Positions 1 to 5,834 of a stretch of 8,017 nt of DNA are shown here, piece by piece; position 1 is the stretch's first letter; every line of letters starts with the position of its first letter. The notes beneath the pieces were generated by a model. That model did no database searches and was not told the DNA's origin. It worked only from the letters and a program-made list of their open reading frames with translations. This stretch comes from DATMER01 sp036277235 (GTDB lineage Bacteria > Acidobacteriota > Thermoanaerobaculia > Multivoradales > UBA5704). The stretch covers positions 1 through 8,017 of the forward strand of contig DASUNJ010000328.1 in assembly GCA_036277235.1 (NCBI GenBank), in the 5' to 3' direction. A program made the translations under genes and the position numbers.

Positions 1-90
1 GATCACGGCGAGCCGCGGTTCCTTTTTCGTGCCGAAGTGGAGGAGGAGGGCGTCGCCATACTTCGCGCGCAAGGTTTCGAGGATCAGCAT
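1..90 (-). CDS. Probable metallo-beta-lactamase-fold hydrolase, N-terminal 30 codons only
   Basis: Only the first 30 residues are present, and the frame is open at the left edge. The sequence begins MLILETLRAKYGDALLLHFG and continues to PRLAVI. The pattern of a short strand, an A-K-Y-G-D turn, a hydrophobic strand and then a second strand ending at the edge is the usual beginning of metallo-beta-lactamase-fold hydrolases, in which a D-G-G follows the last strand. The HxHxDH zinc motif would lie outside the window and cannot be checked. The start is well supported: ATG at 90, eleven bases after the protease stop, with an AAGGAG six bases upstream. It is the fifth gene of the apparent operon, so it probably works with, or is at least expressed with, the protease. 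The call rests on N-terminal resemblance alone. Confidence 0.62.
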   Translation of the reverse strand, partial: MLILETLRAKYGDALLLHFGTKKEPRLAVI

Positions 91-96
91 GAGGCT

Positions 97-102
97 CTCC
101 TT
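97..102 (-). promoter_or_regulatory. Strong ribosome binding site (AAGGAG) for the MBL-fold gene
   Basis: On the minus strand the sequence reads TAAAGGAGAGCCTCATG. A consensus AAGGAG lies six bases before the ATG at 90 and shares its first base with the protease TAA stop. It is the only near-consensus Shine-Dalgarno in the window and fixes the start of the downstream gene. It suggests that this gene gets independent initiation, whereas the other three junctions rely on stop/start overlap. Confidence 0.85.
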
Positions 103-2057
103 TACACGGATTGCAGCGCTCTGAGGGTGTCGAGCATCCCCGCCCCTTGAAAGTAACGCTCGCGTCCGAGGTCGGTGGCCGTGTCGCAGAGGATCTGCTT
201 GATGCGGGCGGGCCGGCCGACCAGCTCGTTGTACCGGGCCATGAGCAGCGCCGCCGCGCCGCTCACGTGCGGAGCGGCCATGCTCGTGCCGTCCTTGAGG
301 CCGAACATGCCCTCGGGCAGCGGCGCCGTGATCTTCTCGCCCGGCGCCACCAGGTCGGGCTTGATGCGGCCGTCGCCGGTCGGACCCCGGCTGGAGAAAT
401 AGCTCACTCCGTATGTGTGCGGGCGGTAGCGGTGGGTGGCTCCCACGGTGATGACGAGCTCGGCGTTGCCCGGATCGGTGATGCTGATGGTGTTGTAGGT
501 CCCGGTCGCGGTCCCATCGGAGGGCTTGCCGTAGCCCTGGTTGCCGGCCGCGGCCACCACCACCACGCCCGAGCCCACGACGCGCTCGCACTCGTCGCAC
601 ACCGGCGTGCGGCCGCAGGCGTAATTCGACACTTCGTGCGGGATCGACAGGCTCAGGTTCACGCCGTGCACGGCCACGTAGTCGTTCGTCGAATTGAGAT
701 AGCGGACGAACTGCAGCGCGGCCATGACCGCGAACTCGTCGCCGCGTCCGTCCTTGTCGAGCACCCGCAGGTCGTAGAGCCGGAGGTCGGGGCAGACGCC
801 GACGAGGTCCTCCTCCAATTCATCGTCGGACTCGGCGCTCGGCCAGTTGCCCGCGAGGATGCCGGCCACATGGGTCCCATGATCGTGGGGCGGCGGGACG
901 TACTTGTCCTCGCCCTCGTCCTGCGGGATGCGCAGCAACGGCGCGATAAGCTGCCAATCGAGGGTGCGGCCCGAGGCCAGCGCCTGGTTCACCGCTGCGA
1001 GCTGCTCCCGCAGCTCCCGTGCCTGCTTCGTCCCCGGCTTGAGCCGTTTCGCCAGGTGCTCGGGCAGCTCGGGCGTATCGGTGTCGAGGAGGAGCTCGAT
1101 CTGCGTGAAGTCGTAGGTCTCTACGATCCGGGTGCAGTTCTCCAGCTTGCCTTTCTCATTGTTGAAAGGTTTCTTGCTGTACAGGACCTCTTTCTTCCGC
1201 TGGCGGAACGCGGGGTGGCGGGCGTCGATGCCGCTGTCGATCACAGCCCAGGCCAGCTCGCCGCACGAGATCTCGAACAGGCGCCGCGCGGCGTCCGCCT
1301 TGATCGCGAGCGTCGAGCGGGAGACCGTCGGGGAGGCTTCACGGTTCAGGCTGACCGAATAGATGCGCGCCTTCCTGCTGCCCGGCGTGACGCCGCGGAT
1401 GAGGTCCGCCACGGCCTTGACCAGGACCTTCCAGTCGTCGATGCTGGCCTTGTCCACACCTTCCGAGAATCCTGACGGCAGCGATTCACCCCGGTGGAAG
1501 AGGGCCAGCGCGCCCACGACACGGATCATCCACAGGAGGGCCGCGGGCGGGCGCTTCTTCTCGCCCTTCTTCTCGCCGGTGGCAAGGAGCGGCGGATGCT
1601 CAGGGTCCTTGATTGCAGTGGCCAGGTTCTCCAGGGCGCTCTTCGTCTCCACGTTTTCGATCTTGAACTGCTTGTCGAGGCGTTCCCAGAACGCGGTCAT
1701 GGGGAGCACGGCCCGGACGAGATCCTCGAAGCACAGCGTGGCTGCCACCGTCGACTGGTTGTAGATGATGCGCGGCACTTCCCTGGAATCGCCTATCTCC
1801 GCCGCCAGCCGTTCGCGCAGCTCGCGCCGGATGTCGCCGGCGTGGTTCTCCCGGTAGGGGGTGAGCAGCAGCTTCACCGGCGGGAACGGGCCGGGCTCCT
1901 CGGGCTCGCCGGTGAGGCGCTCGCTCGGACCCTTGGCGTATTCCAGCCAGACGTCCGGCAGCACCGGGGAATCCTGCGTAAAGCGGCGCACGCGGCCGGT
2001 GCCGAACATGAGCTGCTCGATGAGAGCGCGGTCGAGCTTTTCCATGGTGTCAGCCAT
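102..2057 (-). CDS. Subtilisin-family (S8) serine protease, cytosolic, with large N-terminal region
   Basis: This is an S8 endopeptidase of 651 residues with a complete active site: Asp274 (AVIDSGID), His393 (DHGTHVAGI), oxyanion Asn506 (VAAAGNQG) and Ser592 (DGTSMAAPHVSG). There is no signal peptide, so it probably acts in the cytoplasm. Residues 1 to about 260 precede the catalytic domain and match no family I recognise. They include a lysine-rich linker (161-169) and a hydrophobic stretch AALLWMIRVVGALALFH (172-188). Asp and His are 119 residues apart, against 32 in subtilisin BPN', because of a charged insert at about 285-388. A Cys481/Cys487/Cys490 cluster sits just before the oxyanion strand. 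The ATG at 2057 overlaps the kinase gene by 8 bases; a second ATG at 2045 (Met5) lies beyond the kinase stop and could be the real start, since neither has a clear ribosome binding site. It could be a LanP-type leader protease, but the exporter already carries a peptidase, so a regulatory or defence role is also possible. Confidence 0.93.
   Translation of the reverse strand: MADTMEKLDRALIEQLMFGTGRVRRFTQDSPVLPDVWLEYAKGPSERLTGEPEEPGPFPPVKLLLTPYRENHAGDIRRELRERLAAEIGDSREVPRIIYNQSTVAATLCFEDLVRAVLPMTAFWERLDKQFKIENVETKSALENLATAIKDPEHPPLLATGEKKGEKKRPPAALLWMIRVVGALALFHRGESLPSGFSEGVDKASIDDWKVLVKAVADLIRGVTPGSRKARIYSVSLNREASPTVSRSTLAIKADAARRLFEISCGELAWAVIDSGIDARHPAFRQRKKEVLYSKKPFNNEKGKLENCTRIVETYDFTQIELLLDTDTPELPEHLAKRLKPGTKQARELREQLAAVNQALASGRTLDWQLIAPLLRIPQDEGEDKYVPPPHDHGTHVAGILAGNWPSAESDDELEEDLVGVCPDLRLYDLRVLDKDGRGDEFAVMAALQFVRYLNSTNDYVAVHGVNLSLSIPHEVSNYACGRTPVCDECERVVGSGVVVVAAAGNQGYGKPSDGTATGTYNTISITDPGNAELVITVGATHRYRPHTYGVSYFSSRGPTGDGRIKPDLVAPGEKITAPLPEGMFGLKDGTSMAAPHVSGAAALLMARYNELVGRPARIKQILCDTATDLGRERYFQGAGMLDTLRALQSV
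2050..2057 (-). other. Eight-base gene overlap, kinase-like gene to S8 protease
   Basis: The minus strand reads ATGGCTGA: the protease ATG at 2057 lies inside the last codons of the kinase-like gene, whose TGA is at 2052-2050. Coupled translation or reinitiation is likely. If initiation is instead at the in-frame ATG at 2045, the overlap disappears and the spacing becomes 4 bases, still compatible with reinitiation. Confidence 0.75.
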
Positions 2058-2556
2058 AGTATGCCATCAGTTGCCGGATGATCTCGAAATCGTCCCCGTT
2101 GTTGACGATCTTCTTCGTGGATTCCGGCGGCTTTTCGAAGTAGTGCAGGGTGCTCTCGAAATACTCGACCGACACGTAATCCTTTCTCTCCCGGACCCTG
2201 CGGACGTTCACTTCGTGGTCCGCTACCACCCACAGGAACTCGATCTCGGGGACCGCCTCGCGCATGAGGTCGCGGTACTTTTGAAAGTAGGTCGCCTGGG
2301 TGACGGCGACCTTGGGATGAGCCTGCAACAGCTCCTGCACCCGCCTGCGGATGATCGCGTGGAAGCCGTCCACCTGCTCCTCGGTCCAGAGCGTGTTGCT
2401 CTGGACGGCCTCCTGCATCTCCGCCGGGAGGTCCTCGTCGGCATGGTAAACGTGATAGCCGCAAAGCCGGCCGAGCAGGTCGCCGACGTGGTTCTTGCCA
2501 ACGCCGGCCAGCCCGAGGATGTAGAGGGCCCGCGGCGCCCGGGGGAGATCGATCAT
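2050..2556 (-). CDS. Small gluconokinase-like P-loop kinase/NTPase with atypical Walker A (GKN)
   Basis: The 168-residue product looks like a small P-loop phosphotransferase of the gluconokinase/shikimate kinase type. The start chosen is the ATG at 2556, which overlaps the LanB stop (ATGA) and has a GAAGAG four bases before it. The frame stays open much further upstream, but that part is the GC-rich shadow of LanB. Features seen are a beta strand plus P-loop ALYILGLAGVGKN (10-22), an acidic substrate-site-like HADEDLP (38-44), VTQATYFQKYRDLMRE (85-100), which lines up by eye with the SALKKHYRDLLRE region of GntK, a FLWVVAD strand (107-113), and an arginine-rich lid VRRVRERKDY (118-127) followed by YFESTLHYFEKP. 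The residue after the P-loop Lys is Asn22, where nearly all such kinases have Ser/Thr to bind magnesium. The protein could be an active kinase with changed metal binding, a nucleotide sensor, or a degenerate enzyme. Substrate is unknown; a peptide-tailoring role is only inferred from position. Family confidence is moderate to good, function low. Confidence 0.8.
   Translation of the reverse strand: MIDLPRAPRALYILGLAGVGKNHVGDLLGRLCGYHVYHADEDLPAEMQEAVQSNTLWTEEQVDGFHAIIRRRVQELLQAHPKVAVTQATYFQKYRDLMREAVPEIEFLWVVADHEVNVRRVRERKDYVSVEYFESTLHYFEKPPESTKKIVNNGDDFEIIRQLMAYYG
2553..2556 (-). other. ATGA start/stop overlap, LanB to kinase-like gene
   Basis: The kinase-like ATG (2556-2554) overlaps the LanB TGA (2555-2553). 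This sets the start of the small gene even though its frame stays open several hundred bases upstream inside LanB. It is the join between the recognisable RiPP genes and the less familiar genes to the left, so it is the main evidence that they belong to one transcript. Confidence 0.88.
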
Positions 2557-5500
2557 GAGCTCTTCGCCCTCGCGACCCCCGCACGGGCCGCCTGCGAGTC
2601 GAAGATCGCGGCCAGGAGATCGTAGAGGACCAGCTCGTGAGCTCGCTGGGCGGAGCGGATCAGCCGGTTGATCAGCATGTGAACCAGGCTTGGCGCGATC
2701 TGCGCCACGGATGATGTCAGGAGGCCCACCTGCTCCAGGCGCCGGAGCTCGGCGACCAGCGGAGCGTTCAGCTCGGAGCGGCCCCTCAGGATGGCGAACC
2801 CGGGGGCCAGGTCGCTCTGCTCGGCACGGGCGGGGTCGAGCAGGGCCTCCAGGGCGCGGCGCTCCGCGCGCTGCTTCTGATCGAGCTGGACGCGCAGCGG
2901 CTTGCCTCCCCCGAACTCCCGGAAGAAGCTCTCGCGGACCAGGCCGAGCACCTGGCGCTTGCCCTCGGCGCCGAGCCCGAGGTCGCCGAGCAGCAGGTCG
3001 GTGCCGTACAGGGCCAGGCGCCAGCGCGCCGCGGCGCCTTCGTCTCCTTCCAACATCTCGACGATCGCCAGCGCCGCTTCGCTGTCGGCGTGGAACAGGC
3101 GCTCGGCCAGGCCGATGCCGGCCGGACCGCCGTAGCGCTCGACCTCGCGGTCGTAGGTGTCGAGCTGAAAGCGCCAGAGCCGGCCGTCCGCGAGCAGGGG
3201 CGCGACCGCGGCCTCGAGCGCAGGCAAAACTTCCGCCACGAGCCTCACCGGGGCGCCGTGGAAGCGGACGCGCAGGTGCCATTGCGGGTCGCCGTAGCGG
3301 ATGAAGAACCAGGAGTCCACCGCTCCCGAGGACTGGACGGCGCGCACCAGAGGCCCGACCACCTCTTCGAGCACCGCGTCGGCGGTCGAAGTGCCGACGT
3401 AGAGCTTGGCGTACAGCCATTCCGAGCCGGGGAGGAACGAGCGCTGGACGGCCATGCCGGCGGTCAAGGAGGGCGTCGCTGCCGGCCGAGCGGCTGCCGC
3501 GGAGCGCGCCCGCACGAACGGCACCACCAATTCATGCACGAACCGCCCCTCCGGGCCGCGGGCGCAGAGCTCTTCGGGTTGCGGGAAGAGCTCGAAGAGG
3601 AGCGCGTCCGTGCGCCCTTCGAGCACGTCCAGCCAGGCTTCCACCGAGAGCAGGTTGTCGAAATCGACGAACAGCTCGTTGTCGCCGTCGCCCAGGAGGA
3701 CCCGGCGCGGCAGCCGCCGCTCGGCCCGCCAGCGCTGGACCGCCGCGAAGCGCGCCGCGCCCGACTCGCGGGAGAGCGTCTTGATCTCTTCCTCGGCCAG
3801 GCGCCAGCGGGCGCGATCGAGCACCAGCCGGCCGCTCTTCACGCGCGGCAGGAAGGCAGCGCTTTCCAGCGGACCCCAGCTCCAGCCGACACCGCCCAGC
3901 ACTCCCTGGCCCTGCAGGCTGCAGAGGAAGCGGTAGATCCCGAGGCCGAGCGAGAAGTTGTGGGCGCTGGTCAGGCGCGGGATCACCTCGCGCCCCAGCC
4001 GCTCGGAGCGCAGCACGATGCGCTTGTCGGCGACGGTGACCGCCAGGTCGGTGAGCGGGATCTGGCGCTCCGGCGGCGCGCCGGACCGGCCGAGAAAGGG
4101 AATCTCGTAGGCGCGCAGGACGGGCCGCATGAGGATGTTGCCGATCCGCCCCTGCGGCAGGTGGACGATCTCGGCGAACACCGCGCCGGGCCGCGCCGCC
4201 TCCTCGGCTTCCAGATGCTCCCGGACCCGCGCTTCGAGCTCGGGGTCGGCATGGCAGAAACGGCCGAGCAGGCGGGCGCCCGAGGGGCCGCCCGCTCCCT
4301 TCCACAGGAGCAGAAAGCGTCCCTCGTCGACATCCTCCTCGGAGGCCGCGGCGAGCACGGCCATCGCCTGCACCGCGTCGGGCAGCGGCAGGGACTCTCG
4401 CGGCGCAAGCTTTTCGAGGTCTTTTTCAGTCAGCTCGATCTCCTGGATTCCCCGGGCCAGCGTCTCTTCCAGCTTGCGGAGCTGCCACGCCTGCAGGGGA
4501 CCCCAGGGGACGGTGCTCTCGGCGGGCGGCTGGCCCAGGACCAGGCCCTGGAGGAGCGGCGAGGCCTCTCCTCCTTCGGAGCGCTCGAAGCCGATCCCGG
4601 TTTCCTCGTCCAGCGCCTCGGCGAGCGGCACCCAGCGCCCTTCGCCGTAGCGGTCGGCGAAGTCCTGGCGGAAGCGTTCCAGAGTGTCCTGGCGCGAGCG
4701 TCCGAACAGCCGGTGGAGGAGCGCCATGCCGCGCTGTAGCTCCTGGATCACGACGGGCGCCAGGCGCGGGGTATTGGCCGCCGGGTTGGCCGGGTCGGCC
4801 GGCTTGACCATGTCCACCTGGAAGAGCCGGGAGAGCTCGACGCTGGTGGGCAGCTCTTTCAGGGCTTCGGCGACGGCGCGGTAGCGCTCGGGAGCGGCGC
4901 CGAGCCCGGCCGCGTCGAGCTCCGCGAGCGTCGCGCGAGCGCCGGCCAGGGCCGCCGCCGCAGCCTGCCCCGAGGGCAGGGCCGCGAGCTGCTCCTCCAA
5001 ACCGTGGATGGCTTCCGGTCCGGTGACGGCGGGCGTCAGGTCGGAGACCAGGACCTGGGTCTGAATCAGCTCGCCGACATATTCTTCGGCCTCCTCCAGA
5101 GTGACCTCGCCGTCGGGGTCTCCCTCGACCAGGGCCGCCGCCAGGCCGTCCGGCTGCGCGCCGCCGGCTGCGCGCGCCAGGGTTTCCTCCAGGTAAGGGG
5201 TCGGTTCCAGGGCCACCAGGTGATGGGAGCGTACCTTGCCTCCGGGGCCTTCGAGCCGCGCCTCGGCATAGCGCAGGCGGCCGGCGGTGCGGTAGAGGCT
5301 GGAGTTGGGCCGGTACGACAGCTCCCGGCGCACGGCCTCGTCCCGTCCCAGGTCCTCGCAGAGCGCGAAGAGGTAGTCCGTGTCGAGCCGGGTGTGCCGC
5401 TGATAGCTCGTCCGGGGTCCCAGCCGGAGCCGGGTGGGCGATGGATCGAGCGCCCCCAGGGAGCAGCCCGAAAAGAGGCCGAACGGAGTGGGCCGGGTCG

Positions 5501-5834
5501 CCATGCGCTCCAGGTAGCGCACCATCGCGTTCTCCGCCCGCTTTCCCTTGCGGGAGTCGGGATCGGCGCGCCAGCCCGCGAGCGCATCGAACAGAGAGGG
5601 GGAGGCGAGGAACAGGGCCTCCGCGATCTCCGGCCGTTCGAGGGCTTCCCGCAGCCACGCCCGCAGCCGCGCGCGGTCGCGAGCGAGCGCCTGCTCGAGC
5701 CGCTCGGGGTCGTCCAGAGCCGCGCAGGCCTCGAGCCCCGCCGACCAGGCCTCCAGCTCGTCGAACGCGAGCAGGGGAGAGCGGAAGGCAAAGAAGCCGG
5801 AGGGCTCGTAGACGGGCGCGGGTGTTGCGGTCAT
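2553..5834 (-). CDS. lanB: Class I lanthipeptide dehydratase (LanB), full length
   Basis: LanB enzymes dehydrate Ser/Thr of a precursor peptide in the cytoplasm: they glutamylate the hydroxyl from Glu-tRNA and then eliminate glutamate to give Dha/Dhb. The protein has 1093 residues, slightly longer than NisB (about 990). The N-terminal glutamylation domain has the family hallmarks: FFAFRSPLL (14-22) and RMATRPTPFGLFSG (110-123), whose arginines line the tRNA/glutamate site in NisB. A SAHNF...YRFLCSLQGQG stretch typical of the same domain lies further on. The C-terminal SpaB_C elimination domain starts near WLYAKLYV (about residue 805). It carries FFIRYGDP (843-850) followed by HLRVRF (853-858), and SLVHMLINRL with His1052, the equivalent of the conserved NisB elimination histidine. 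Both half-reactions are therefore in one chain. The ATG at 5834 overlaps the exporter stop (ATGA), and the stop overlaps the next start (ATGA). A purine-rich AGAGGG lies ten bases before the start. Which peptide it modifies is not visible; a dehydratase for a thiopeptide-like product is less likely given the fused elimination domain. Confidence 0.96.
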   Translation of the reverse strand: MTATPAPVYEPSGFFAFRSPLLAFDELEAWSAGLEACAALDDPERLEQALARDRARLRAWLREALERPEIAEALFLASPSLFDALAGWRADPDSRKGKRAENAMVRYLERMATRPTPFGLFSGCSLGALDPSPTRLRLGPRTSYQRHTRLDTDYLFALCEDLGRDEAVRRELSYRPNSSLYRTAGRLRYAEARLEGPGGKVRSHHLVALEPTPYLEETLARAAGGAQPDGLAAALVEGDPDGEVTLEEAEEYVGELIQTQVLVSDLTPAVTGPEAIHGLEEQLAALPSGQAAAAALAGARATLAELDAAGLGAAPERYRAVAEALKELPTSVELSRLFQVDMVKPADPANPAANTPRLAPVVIQELQRGMALLHRLFGRSRQDTLERFRQDFADRYGEGRWVPLAEALDEETGIGFERSEGGEASPLLQGLVLGQPPAESTVPWGPLQAWQLRKLEETLARGIQEIELTEKDLEKLAPRESLPLPDAVQAMAVLAAASEEDVDEGRFLLLWKGAGGPSGARLLGRFCHADPELEARVREHLEAEEAARPGAVFAEIVHLPQGRIGNILMRPVLRAYEIPFLGRSGAPPERQIPLTDLAVTVADKRIVLRSERLGREVIPRLTSAHNFSLGLGIYRFLCSLQGQGVLGGVGWSWGPLESAAFLPRVKSGRLVLDRARWRLAEEEIKTLSRESGAARFAAVQRWRAERRLPRRVLLGDGDNELFVDFDNLLSVEAWLDVLEGRTDALLFELFPQPEELCARGPEGRFVHELVVPFVRARSAAAARPAATPSLTAGMAVQRSFLPGSEWLYAKLYVGTSTADAVLEEVVGPLVRAVQSSGAVDSWFFIRYGDPQWHLRVRFHGAPVRLVAEVLPALEAAVAPLLADGRLWRFQLDTYDREVERYGGPAGIGLAERLFHADSEAALAIVEMLEGDEGAAARWRLALYGTDLLLGDLGLGAEGKRQVLGLVRESFFREFGGGKPLRVQLDQKQRAERRALEALLDPARAEQSDLAPGFAILRGRSELNAPLVAELRRLEQVGLLTSSVAQIAPSLVHMLINRLIRSAQRAHELVLYDLLAAIFDSQAARAGVARAKSS
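5831..5834 (-). other. ATGA start/stop overlap, exporter to LanB
   Basis: The minus strand reads ATGA: the dehydratase ATG (5834-5832) shares two bases with the exporter TGA (5833-5831). This arrangement usually means translational coupling, so exporter and dehydratase are likely made together. The GGTGGG directly before the ATG is too close to be a normal ribosome binding site; AGAGGG ten bases upstream is the better candidate. Confidence 0.9.

Noticed and set aside
111..1475. Plus-strand open frame of 454 codons with a His-rich run
   Set aside because: The His run is the antisense of the protease VVVVAAAG strand. The frame lies opposite the S8 catalytic domain and has no recognisable motif of its own.
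1861..2625. Plus-strand open frame of 254 codons spanning the kinase-like gene
   Set aside because: It crosses three real minus-strand genes and their junctions and has the composition of an antisense frame.
2557..3420. Upstream extension of the kinase-like frame, which would make a 456-residue protein
   Set aside because: The extension is Arg/Pro/Ala/Gly-rich shadow sequence lying within the SpaB_C domain of LanB in another frame. The P-loop gene has its own ATG at 2556 with the typical stop/start overlap and a normal family length of 168 residues.
3090..4739. Plus-strand open frame of 549 codons opposite lanB
   Set aside because: It is antisense to well-conserved LanB motifs, has the low-complexity Arg/Ala/Gly/Gln content expected from GC-rich antisense DNA, and shows no recognisable domain.
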